This document shows, one piece after another, positions 15,566-22,773 of a stretch of 29,647 nucleotides of DNA. Location: contig DKZA01000034.1 of NCBI GenBank assembly GCA_002492525.1, positions 686 through 30,332 of the forward strand. Reading direction: 5' to 3'. The stretch is from Lachnospiraceae bacterium UBA7086 (GTDB lineage Bacteria > Bacillota > Clostridia > Lachnospirales > Lachnospiraceae). Numbering within the stretch: the first letter of the stretch is position 1; every line of letters starts with the position of its first letter. Below the pieces are notes generated by a model that worked only from the letters and a program-made list of their open reading frames with translations, did no database searches and was not told where the DNA came from. The position numbers were made by a program, and so were the translations under genes.

Positions 15566-16399
15566 ATGAATCCAGTATACGAAAAGCTTTTAAAATGCTA
15601 TGACTGTTACAAAGCTAAAATTGATTTTGAGCCCAGGGTAGCTGTAGTGCTTGGCTCCGGGCTTGGAAACTTTGCCAAGGTAGTGGATGTAAAGGCGGAG
15701 CTTTCCTACAGTGAGATTGAAGGATTTCCGGTGTCTACTGTGCCCGGACATGCCGGAAAGTTTATTTTTGGCTATATTAATGAGATTCCAGTAGTTTTAA
15801 TGCAGGGACGGGTACATTATTATGAGGGGTATCCAATCACGGACGTGGTACTGCCGGCAAGACTGATGAAGATGATGGGGGCCAAAATACTTTTCCTGAC
15901 CAATGCATCCGGCGGTATCAATCCTTCTTTCCATGCAGGAAGCCTGATGCTCATTAAGGATCATGTATCTATCTTTGCACCGAATCCTTTGATTGGGCCT
16001 AACATTGATGAATTGGGAACCAGATTTCCGGATATGTCTCATGTCTATGATGAAGATTTGCAGAAAATTATCGTGGAAACCGCCAAAGAGAATGATATTG
16101 AATTGTTTGAAGGGGTTTATGCACAGCTTACAGGGCCTTCTTTTGAGTCTCCGGCAGAGATTCAGCTGCTTCATAAGCTGGGAGTAAGTGCCGTGGGTAT
16201 GAGTACAGTGGTAGAAGCTATTGCAGCCAATCATATGGGCATGAAAATCTGTGGTGTTTCCTGTGTCAGTAATCTGGCGGCAGGCATGAACAGCGCACCG
16301 CTTACTCATGAAGAGGTACAGGAAGCAGCTAACGCAGTGGCCCCGAAATTTGAGAAGTTACTGGTGGATTCCATTACGAAGTTCGGAACGGTTCTTTAA
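15566..16399 (+). CDS. punA: Purine nucleoside phosphorylase (6-oxopurine type)
   Basis: 277 residues from the ATG at 15566, with AAAGGTGG 8 bases upstream; the frame stays open upstream only through the structured insert. It belongs to the trimeric PNP/MTAP family: phosphate loop VLGSGLGNF, substrate motif GHAGKFIFGY, MQGRVHYYEGY, TNASGGINPSF, and TGPSFESPAE with the purine-contacting glutamate. The base-selecting segment reads VSNLAAG with Asn, as in inosine/guanosine-specific enzymes, rather than the Asp pattern of methylthioadenosine phosphorylases. It cleaves (deoxy)inosine and guanosine to base and sugar phosphate in the cytosol. It ends at its own terminator, with cdd next. Confidence 0.92.
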   Translation: MNPVYEKLLKCYDCYKAKIDFEPRVAVVLGSGLGNFAKVVDVKAELSYSEIEGFPVSTVPGHAGKFIFGYINEIPVVLMQGRVHYYEGYPITDVVLPARLMKMMGAKILFLTNASGGINPSFHAGSLMLIKDHVSIFAPNPLIGPNIDELGTRFPDMSHVYDEDLQKIIVETAKENDIELFEGVYAQLTGPSFESPAEIQLLHKLGVSAVGMSTVVEAIAANHMGMKICGVSCVSNLAAGMNSAPLTHEEVQEAANAVAPKFEKLLVDSITKFGTVL

Positions 16400-16403
16400 A
16401 AAC

Positions 16404-16440
16404 AAAAGCGCATTGCCTTGCAGGAAAGGGGTGCGCTTTT
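16404..16440 (+). terminator. Terminator after the PNP gene
   Basis: AAAAGCGCA (16404-16412) pairs with TGCGCTTTT (16432-16440), with inner CCTT/AAGG pairing (16416-16419, 16426-16429). The final TTTT is a short U-tract, so read-through into cdd is possible. Confidence 0.6.
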
Positions 16441-16460
16441 CGATGCAGGGGAGGAAAGCG

Positions 16461-16886
16461 ATGATTGGAGAAGAAAAGATTCGGGAGCTGATCGGACAGG
16501 CTATGGAAGCCAGGCGACATTCTTATTCTCCTTATTCCCACTATCAGGTGGGCGCGGCACTTTTGGCGGAGGATGGGCGGGTTATCCGGGGCTGTAATAT
16601 TGAAAACGCGGCGTATACGCCCACTAACTGTGCAGAACGGACGGCTTTTTTTAAGGCGGTCAGCGAAGGAATCAGAGATTTTACGGCAATTGCCATAGTT
16701 GGCAGTCCGGCAGGGGAAGAAATCACACAGTTTGCCTGGCCGTGCGGGGTATGTCGGCAGGTGATGATGGAATTTTGTAATCCGAAGACTTTTCAGATCA
16801 TTGTGGCAAAGTCAGAGGGAGAGTATCAGTGTATGACTCTGGAGGAGTGTCTGCCAAATGGGTTTGGCCCGGATAATCTTGGATAA
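16461..16886 (+). CDS. cdd: Cytidine deaminase
   Basis: 141 residues from the ATG at 16461, with GGGGAGG upstream at normal spacing. The frame is open further upstream but without a site or family similarity. Zinc ligands and catalytic residues are complete: Cys57 and Glu59 in TNCAERTAF, then PCGVCRQ with Cys95 and Cys98. The N-terminal SYSPYSHYQVGAALL and CNIENAAYTPTNCAE are those of homotetrameric Gram-positive Cdd. It converts cytidine and deoxycytidine to uridine forms. With PNP upstream and the deaminase downstream it makes a nucleoside-salvage cluster. Confidence 0.95.
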   Translation: MIGEEKIRELIGQAMEARRHSYSPYSHYQVGAALLAEDGRVIRGCNIENAAYTPTNCAERTAFFKAVSEGIRDFTAIAIVGSPAGEEITQFAWPCGVCRQVMMEFCNPKTFQIIVAKSEGEYQCMTLEECLPNGFGPDNLG

Positions 16887-16989
16887 GACAGGATAATCTG
16901 AAAACATCCGGCAGGGAACAGAAATGAACAAAAAGAAGGATAAAGGGTATGACATAGCGAAAGTGCAGAAAGGGCAGGAGAGAGTAAGG

Positions 16990-18294
16990 ATGAATATCAG
17001 ATTTTATAATGCAAGGATATTGACCATGAAAGATGCACAGATTCTGGAGGGAGAGCTCTGGGTGCAGGGGAAGAAGATTTTGTATGTGGGCGATGGCAGT
17101 GATGTGGATACGGTTTATCAGGAACTGGCACTGGAGAGCATTGTCTGGGACAGGGAGATTGACTGTGAGGGCAATCTTTTGATGCCGGGATTTAAGAACG
17201 CCCACACCCATTCCGGCATGACGCTGTTACGCTCTTATGCGGATGATTTGCCGCTTGCCGACTGGCTGAATCAACAGGTGTTTCCGGTTGAGGCCAGAAT
17301 GGATGGAGAAATGATCTATCATCTGACAAAGCTTGCGATACTGGAATATCTGACAAGCGGTATCACGGCCATTTTTGATATGTATCTGACGCCGGAGACG
17401 ATTGCGCAGGCCTGCGTGGATATGGGGATGCGCTGCGTACAGGTCAGTGGAATCAGCGGGCAGAATAATTTCAGTCAGGCTCTGGAATTGACGGAGCGTA
17501 TGTACCAGAAGCTGAATCATGAGGATCCGCTTTTAAGTTATTTTATTGGTTTCCATGCGGAATATACCTGTTCGCGGGAACTTCTGGAAGAGGTGGCGGC
17601 GCTGGCGCACAAATATCAGGCTCCGGTATTTACCCATCTTGCGGAGACACAGGCGGAGGTGGAAGGCTGTAAGGAGCGTTACGGCATGTCGCCGGTGAAG
17701 CTGTTGGATTCTCTGGGAATGTTTGATTTTGGCGGCGGCGGATATCACTGTGTTTACCTGGACGAAGAAGATATGGAGATTTTTCAGAAACGGAATCTCA
17801 GTGTGGTGACCAATCCGGGCTCCAACACGAAACTGGCCAGCGGCATTGCGCCTATTTCAGAGTATTTACGGCGGGGGATTAACGTGGCAATCGGAACAGA
17901 CGGCCCTGCCAGCAATAATTGTCTGGATATGTTTCGGGAAATGTTCTTAGTCACGGGACTGGCAAAGTTACGGGAAAATGACGCGGCAGCTGTAGATGCT
18001 TTTGAGGTATTGAAGATGGCCACTGTGAACGGCTCCAGGGCCATGAATCTGCCGGATACGGATATTCTGGACAAAGGAAAGATTGCGGATATTATCATGA
18101 TCGATCTGCATCAGCCCAATATGCAGCCGATCAATAATATCCCCAAGAATATTGTCTACAGCGGAAGCAAACAGAATGTGAAGATGACCATGATACAGGG
18201 GAAAATTCTGTATGAAAACGGTCAGTTTACCAAAGCATATGATGTGGAAGAAATTTATAGAAAGGCGAATGAGATTATAAACGGTCTCAGATAA
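16990..18294 (+). CDS. mtaD: Amidohydrolase, MTA/SAH (adenosine-type) deaminase
   Basis: 434 residues from the ATG at 16990, which has AGGAG upstream and fits the family N-terminus (MNIRFYNARILTM); an ATG at 16924 would add 22 charged residues unlike the family. Metal ligands His72 and His74 (AHTHSGMT), His189 (GFHAEYT), His216 (THLAET), His253 and Asp304 (IGTDGPASNN) are all present. RSYADDLPLADWL and TNPGSNTKLASGI are typical of the COG0402 group that deaminates 5'-methylthioadenosine and S-adenosylhomocysteine to their inosine forms. Closely related enzymes deaminate other adenosines, so exact substrate is uncertain. The products are cleavable by 6-oxopurine PNPs. It ends two bases before the MutS-like gene. 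Confidence 0.85.
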   Translation: MNIRFYNARILTMKDAQILEGELWVQGKKILYVGDGSDVDTVYQELALESIVWDREIDCEGNLLMPGFKNAHTHSGMTLLRSYADDLPLADWLNQQVFPVEARMDGEMIYHLTKLAILEYLTSGITAIFDMYLTPETIAQACVDMGMRCVQVSGISGQNNFSQALELTERMYQKLNHEDPLLSYFIGFHAEYTCSRELLEEVAALAHKYQAPVFTHLAETQAEVEGCKERYGMSPVKLLDSLGMFDFGGGGYHCVYLDEEDMEIFQKRNLSVVTNPGSNTKLASGIAPISEYLRRGINVAIGTDGPASNNCLDMFREMFLVTGLAKLRENDAAAVDAFEVLKMATVNGSRAMNLPDTDILDKGKIADIIMIDLHQPNMQPINNIPKNIVYSGSKQNVKMTMIQGKILYENGQFTKAYDVEEIYRKANEIINGLR

Positions 18295-18296
18295 GT

Positions 18297-19991
18297 ATGG
18301 ATTCTTTATTTTTTGCAGGCGTGATTGTGCTTTTGGTGGTGCTCTTTATGGGGCAGGAATATATCAACAGCAGGAGATTTCAGAAACAAATGCTTCAGAA
18401 GCTGTATCAAAGTTACGGCCAAAGGAGCGACAGAACCTATGGGCCGGAAGAGATGGGCCATATCAGCATGTATTATAACAAACATCTGGTGAAGGATCAG
18501 ATTGATGATATTACCTGGAATGATCTGCACTTGGATGAAATTTACCAACAGATGAATGTGTCATGCAGTGCGGCCGGGGATGAATACCTTTATTACAGAC
18601 TGCGGACACCAGTTTATGACGAAGAAGAAATGGCGGATATGGAAAAACGTATCTGCTTTTTCATGGAACATGAGGCTCAGAGACATAAGGTTCAGGATGT
18701 TTTTTACCGGTTGGGACGAATAAAAAGATATTCGATTTATGAGTATCTGGATAATCTGGAGATCCTTGGAGAAAGAAAAAATGGAAAATATCTGTGTTAT
18801 GACCTTTTGGTATTAGTCTGCCTGGGTATGATGTTTTATTCTCTTCCGGTGGGACTAATCGCTTTGTTGATTGTGCTGTGTCATAATCTGATCGGGTACT
18901 TTAAGGAATATAAAGAAATTGAACCCTATATCAGCAGTTTCCGCTATATCCGCAGACTGCTTGGATGCGCGGAGCAGATGGGGCGGGAAGAGATACCGGT
19001 GATCGCGGTAGAACAGGCAAGATTACGGCAGTGTTATCAGAAGTTAAAGGGCTTTCTGCGCAATTCTTATCTGGTTATTTCAGCAGAAAAGGGAAGCGGT
19101 AATCCGTTGGAACTTGTTCTTGATTATCTGCGGATGTTATTTTATCTGGATCTGATTCAGTTTAACCGGGCTCTTACGGCTCTTCGTGGACATCTGGATG
19201 AAGTGGATGAAATGATCACCATACTGGGACAGATTGAGACAGATGTGGTGGTGGGATCATATCGGACAAGCCTTTCAGAGGACTATTGTGTGCCCAACTT
19301 ACATTTTGATGACAGAAAGGATATGTTTCTGCGAGTGGAGAATCTGTATCATCCGCTGTTGAAAGAGCCTGTCAAAAACTCTGTGACAGTTACAAAAGGG
19401 GTGCTTTTAACGGGGTCAAATGCCTCCGGGAAGTCAACGTTCCTTCGGGCGGTGGCCACCGCCGGGGTATTGTCGCAGACGATACATACCTGCCCGGCCG
19501 GTTTTTATGAGGCACCGGTGTTTCGGATTTATTCTTCCATGTCCTTAAAGGATGATCTGACAGGCGGTGACAGTTATTATATGGTGGAGATTAAGTCTAT
19601 CAAACGGATTTTGGATCAGGCGGCGCGCAAAGACGCAAGACCGGTGTTATGTTTTGTGGATGAAGTGCTTCGGGGCACCAACACGGTGGAGCGGATTGCG
19701 GCTTCCACGCAGATCATGAAGATGCTTGCCAGGAGGCATACCTTGTGCTTCGCGGCTACCCATGATGTGGAGTTGACGAAGCTGTTGGCATCCGAATATG
19801 AGAATTATCATTTTGAAGAAAAGATAGAGGAGGATGATATCTTTTTCCCGTATCTTTTGGTCAAAGGGCCGGCTGTTTCCCGCAATGCCATTGCACTTCT
19901 TAAAATGCTGGGATACGACGAGAGTATCATAGAGGAAGCAGAGGCAATGGCGGAAAGATTTTTAAAGAGCGGAGGCTGGGAAATGTCTTAA
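18297..19991 (+). CDS. Membrane-anchored MutS-like ATPase
   Basis: 564 residues, much shorter than MutS (about 850) and lacking its mismatch-recognition domain. Residues 4-20 form a hydrophobic anchor and about 168-202 form one or two further membrane segments. The middle (210-350) resembles the MutS core/lever region. The C-terminal domain is a complete MutS-type ATPase: Walker A TGSNASGKST (372-381), SSMSLKDDLTGGDSYYMVE, Walker B VLCFVDE (450-456), RGTNTVERIAAS and switch His489 (FAATHD). Homologous proteins in Clostridia are usually labelled MutS-related, function unknown. It starts two bases after the mtaD stop without a good ribosome site, so translation is probably coupled. A mismatch-repair role is not expected. 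Confidence 0.85.
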   Translation: MDSLFFAGVIVLLVVLFMGQEYINSRRFQKQMLQKLYQSYGQRSDRTYGPEEMGHISMYYNKHLVKDQIDDITWNDLHLDEIYQQMNVSCSAAGDEYLYYRLRTPVYDEEEMADMEKRICFFMEHEAQRHKVQDVFYRLGRIKRYSIYEYLDNLEILGERKNGKYLCYDLLVLVCLGMMFYSLPVGLIALLIVLCHNLIGYFKEYKEIEPYISSFRYIRRLLGCAEQMGREEIPVIAVEQARLRQCYQKLKGFLRNSYLVISAEKGSGNPLELVLDYLRMLFYLDLIQFNRALTALRGHLDEVDEMITILGQIETDVVVGSYRTSLSEDYCVPNLHFDDRKDMFLRVENLYHPLLKEPVKNSVTVTKGVLLTGSNASGKSTFLRAVATAGVLSQTIHTCPAGFYEAPVFRIYSSMSLKDDLTGGDSYYMVEIKSIKRILDQAARKDARPVLCFVDEVLRGTNTVERIAASTQIMKMLARRHTLCFAATHDVELTKLLASEYENYHFEEKIEEDDIFFPYLLVKGPAVSRNAIALLKMLGYDESIIEEAEAMAERFLKSGGWEMS

Positions 19992-20016
19992 GATGCTCTG
20001 ACATGGAGGATTCGTT

Positions 20017-20499
20017 ATGAAGGTGACAATTTATACAGACGGTGCGGCCCGCGGGAATCCGGAGGGGCCTGGGGGATACGGTGTTGTCCTGCAATATGTG
20101 GATACAAAGGGAAATCTGCACGAGCGGGAATATTCCGCAGGCTATAAGAAAACAACCAATAATCGTATGGAGCTGATGGCGGCGATCGTAGGGTTGGAGG
20201 CATTGACGAAACCGTGCGATGTGATTCTGATATCAGATTCCAAATATGTGACAGATGCTTTTAATCAGCACTGGATAGAGAACTGGGTCATAAAGGGATG
20301 GAAGACGTCAGGCAACAAGCCGGTTAAGAATGTAGATCTCTGGGAACGGCTTCTCAAGGCAAAAGAGCCTCATAAGGTGGTGTTTTGCTGGGTTAAGGGA
20401 CATGACGGCCATCCCGAAAATGAGCGCTGCGACAAATTAGCCACCACGGCGGCGGATGGTGTGGACTTACTTGACGATGAGGGATTGCCCATGCTATAA
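20017..20499 (+). CDS. rnhA: Ribonuclease HI
   Basis: 160 residues, with GGAGG seven bases before the ATG. The four catalytic acidic residues are present: Asp8 (IYTDGAARGN), Glu52 (NNRMELMAAI), Asp74 (ISDSKYV) and Asp139 (NERCDKLA). WVKGHDGHPENE carries the usual HxGxxxNE loop. It degrades RNA in RNA-DNA hybrids in the cytosol. Length and motif order match bacterial RNase HI (155 in E. coli), with a short C-terminal extension. It follows the MutS-like gene by 25 bases and is likely in the same transcript. The promoter for the next gene overlaps its last codons. Confidence 0.95.
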   Translation: MKVTIYTDGAARGNPEGPGGYGVVLQYVDTKGNLHEREYSAGYKKTTNNRMELMAAIVGLEALTKPCDVILISDSKYVTDAFNQHWIENWVIKGWKTSGNKPVKNVDLWERLLKAKEPHKVVFCWVKGHDGHPENERCDKLATTAADGVDLLDDEGLPML

Positions 20500-20500
20500 T
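20471..20500 (+). promoter_or_regulatory. Predicted sigmaA promoter for the 58-residue membrane protein
   Basis: TTGACG (20471-20476), 18-bp spacer, exact TATAAT (20495-20500) with TGC directly upstream, an extended -10. It lies inside the 3' end of rnhA; the -10 ends one base past the rnhA stop. Confidence 0.6.
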
Positions 20501-20558
20501 AAGCCTAGTTTTGAGGCTGTAGCAGTCATTTAGTTATGAAGAGAGAAGGTTGAGACAG

Positions 20559-20735
20559 ATGACAAATTTGATTTTATTTGTGAATTCATTTTTATCCTAC
20601 TTATTGTGCTTTGCATTGATTGTGACACTGGCGGTAATTGCCTGTATTATCGGGGCAAAGTGGCGTAAAAGTAAGGATGCAAAAGCGGCAGCACAGGCCG
20701 CTGCAGCAGATGAGATACAGCAGACAGCCATATAG
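20559..20735 (+). CDS. Small single-span membrane protein, function unknown
   Basis: 58 residues from the ATG at 20559, with AGAAGG ten bases upstream; an in-frame TTG at 20550 is too close to that site. One hydrophobic segment (about 3-31) is followed by a basic stop-transfer (AKWRKSKDAK) and an alanine-rich tail, giving a cytoplasmic C-terminus by the positive-inside rule. The frame has its own extended -10 promoter and a following terminator, so it is a real small gene rather than a chance frame. No family is recognised. A regulator of a membrane enzyme is one possibility; nothing in the sequence decides it. Confidence 0.6.
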   Translation: MTNLILFVNSFLSYLLCFALIVTLAVIACIIGAKWRKSKDAKAAAQAAAADEIQQTAI

Positions 20736-20742
20736 TCATTTT

Positions 20743-20774
20743 ACGGGGAGAGCATCAGGCTTTCCCCTGTTTTA
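20743..20774 (+). terminator. Intrinsic terminator after the small membrane protein gene
   Basis: GGGGAGAGC (20745-20753) pairs with GCTTTCCCC (20759-20767) with one G-U pair, a 5-base loop, then TGTTTT. Confidence 0.65.
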
Positions 20775-20809
20775 TAATATGGGAAATACGACAGAGAAGG
20801 AAGATGAGG

Positions 20810-21502
20810 ATGGGGCGGTATACAACGATTCTGTGGGATTTGGATCAGACATTGTTGGATTTTGGCAGGTCGCAGGATTATGCGCTTAAGTATGCATTTG
20901 GGCAGCTGGGACTGTCTGCGTCGGATGGGACAGTGGCGTTGTATGCGGCGATTAATGACAGCTATTGGAAACGGTTTGAGCGGGGAGAAATTACCAAGGA
21001 GCAGGTATTGACAGGAAGGTTTGAGGAGCTTTTTGAGAAATTGTCAATTACCGTATACAAGGCTCAGGATATTGCCGGGATTTACCAGGAGGCACTGGGA
21101 AATGTGGCCTTTTATCTGGAAGGGGCAAAGGAACTGGTGACAGAATTGAAGAAGCAGGGATACGGCCAGTATGTAGTGACAAATGGAGTCAAGATAACGC
21201 AGTCTAATAAAATGAAGGTTTCCGGACTGGATCAACTGGTGGATGGTGTCTTTGTGTCAGAGGTAATGGGATATCCCAAACCCCGGAAAGAATATTTTGA
21301 TGCCTGTCTGGAACGGATACCGGATGTCACAAAAGACCAGTGTATTTTGGTGGGAGATTCTCTGACCAGTGATATGCAGGGAGCAAATAACGCCGGGATA
21401 GATGCCTGTTGGTATAATCCGAAGGGACTGTCAAATGAACTGGGCGTAAAGATTGATTATGAGATACGGTATTTATGGGAGTTGTGGAAGATTATAGCCT
21501 GA
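20810..21502 (+). CDS. HAD-family hydrolase, YjjG-like nucleotidase
   Basis: 230 residues from the ATG at 20810; an ATG six bases earlier (20804) is possible but sits too close to the AGAAGG site. Catalytic motif I is DLDQT (Asp10, Asp12), where Gln stands in place of the usual Gly. Motif II is in VVTNGVKITQ, motif III Lys is in GYPKPRKEYF and motif IV is VGDSLTSDMQGA. A helical cap lies between motifs I and II. Sequence pattern and length match YjjG-type 5'-nucleotidases that clean up non-canonical or deoxy-UMP/TMP. The substrate is inferred from the subgroup only. It sits between a terminator and the WYL regulator. Confidence 0.8.
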   Translation: MGRYTTILWDLDQTLLDFGRSQDYALKYAFGQLGLSASDGTVALYAAINDSYWKRFERGEITKEQVLTGRFEELFEKLSITVYKAQDIAGIYQEALGNVAFYLEGAKELVTELKKQGYGQYVVTNGVKITQSNKMKVSGLDQLVDGVFVSEVMGYPKPRKEYFDACLERIPDVTKDQCILVGDSLTSDMQGANNAGIDACWYNPKGLSNELGVKIDYEIRYLWELWKIIA

Positions 21503-21572
21503 GGAAGACATAGGAAAGAATGTAGGGCATAGGGAGTCTGCGTGCAGGGAAAAGAGCAGGTGAGGAGGCAAG

Positions 21573-22562
21573 ATGGCAAAGTCGCCTAATCAGAAATTAA
21601 AATTACTTTATTTATTAAAAATTCTGACAGAACAGTCGGATGAAAATCACTGTCTGAGTGCGCAGGCGTTGATCGATGCGCTGGCGGCGTATGATATCAA
21701 GGCAGAGCGAAAGAGCATCTATGATGATATTGCACAGTTAAATGATTTCGGGTATGATATTGTTCTGTTAAAGTCCAAAAGCGGCGGCGGGTATTATCTG
21801 GCAGACAGAGAATTTGAACTGGCGGAGTTAAAGCTGCTTGTGGAGACGGTACAGGCATCGAGGTTCTTGACCCTGAAAAAATCCCGGGAATTGATTGCCA
21901 AAATAGAGAAGTTAGCTTCCAAAGCAGAGGCAGGGCAATTACAGAGACAAGTCTATGTGGCTAACCGTATCAAGACGGCCAATGAGAGTATTTATTATAT
22001 TGTGGATGATATTCACAGAGCCATTCAGAACAACGAGCAGATATCGTTTCAGTATCTGGAATGGAATCTTTCCAAGGAACTGGTACCGCGGCGGGATGGA
22101 AGACGATATCGGGTCAGTCCCTGGGCGCTTACTTGTAAGGATGAGAATTATTATCTGATCGCCCATGACGGAGAAGAGGACAAGATCAAGCACTTCCGGG
22201 TGGACAAAATGGGCAAGATAGAGATTCTTGACGGTGTCAAACGGGAAGGGGCGGCGCTTTTTGAGCGCTTTGATATTGCAGACTATGCCAATAAGACGTT
22301 TGGGATGTATGGCGGTCAGGAGGAGACGGTTACGCTGGAATTTGAGAATCGTTTCATCGGGGTGGTGATAGATCGTTTTGGGAAGGATGTGCCGGTGAGA
22401 CAGCGGGACGAGGAGCACTTTACGGTGCGGGTCAAGGTGGCAGTCAGCGGTCAGTTTTTCGGTTGGCTTACAGGGCTTGGTGCGGGCGCGCGTATTGTAT
22501 CACCGGAGGAAGTCACGAAAGCCTATCAGAACCATCTGCGGGAAGTACTCACACAGTATTAG
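21573..22562 (+). CDS. WYL-domain transcriptional regulator (YafY type)
   Basis: 329 residues, with GAGGAGG before the ATG. N-terminal winged helix (about 1-65, KLKLLYLLKILTEQ, then RKSIYDDIAQLNDFG). The WYL domain (about 140-215) contains QFSF-type strand ISFQYLEWN, RVSPWALTCKDENYYLIAHD and HFRVDKM; the first residue of the eponymous motif is Tyr here. A WCX-like C-terminal region (about 240-329) is present, ending with the LREVL helix. WYL regulators bind ligands or nucleic acids and often act on stress or defence genes, but none is adjacent. The next gene, the aminotransferase, is separated by a structured insert. Confidence 0.85.
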   Translation: MAKSPNQKLKLLYLLKILTEQSDENHCLSAQALIDALAAYDIKAERKSIYDDIAQLNDFGYDIVLLKSKSGGGYYLADREFELAELKLLVETVQASRFLTLKKSRELIAKIEKLASKAEAGQLQRQVYVANRIKTANESIYYIVDDIHRAIQNNEQISFQYLEWNLSKELVPRRDGRRYRVSPWALTCKDENYYLIAHDGEEDKIKHFRVDKMGKIEILDGVKREGAALFERFDIADYANKTFGMYGGQEETVTLEFENRFIGVVIDRFGKDVPVRQRDEEHFTVRVKVAVSGQFFGWLTGLGAGARIVSPEEVTKAYQNHLREVLTQY

Positions 22563-22624
22563 ATAAAGTGTCAAATGATTTGGTGTTAAAACAAGTACAG
22601 ATTTTGCGGAAGCATAAAGATTTT

Positions 22625-22768
22625 GGAATGGAGATTAGTGCGAGAAATCACACTGATGTGCTGATTTCTCACACGCAAATTTGTGCCGGAGCGTCACAAA
22701 TTTGACTGATGGCAGACGCAAATTTGAGATTTGCGTCGCCCCGTCGCGTAAACGCTCCGGAATGGAGA
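22625..22768 (+). repeat. Structured insert flanked by 10-bp direct repeats in the aminotransferase leader
   Basis: GGAATGGAGA occurs at 22625-22634 and at 22759-22768; the second copy is the aminotransferase ribosome binding site region. Between them: hairpin A (22642-22653 with 22658-22670, one bulge); hairpin B (AAATTTGTG 22677-22685 with 22695-22703); hairpin C (GACGCAAAT 22715-22723 with 22729-22737). The loop of B (CCGGAGCG, 22686-22693) is exactly complementary to CGCTCCGG at 22753-22760, so a pseudoknot or an alternative long stem can form next to the ribosome binding site. Removing 134 bases restores a plain leader. The element is not the same sequence as that at 15404-15540. Confidence 0.55.
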
Positions 22769-22773
22769 GTAAG

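Noticed and set aside
22681..22773. A longer aminotransferase start at 22681 or 22762
   Set aside because: The extra codons lie in hairpins of the structured insert. GGAG is correctly spaced only for the ATG at 22774.
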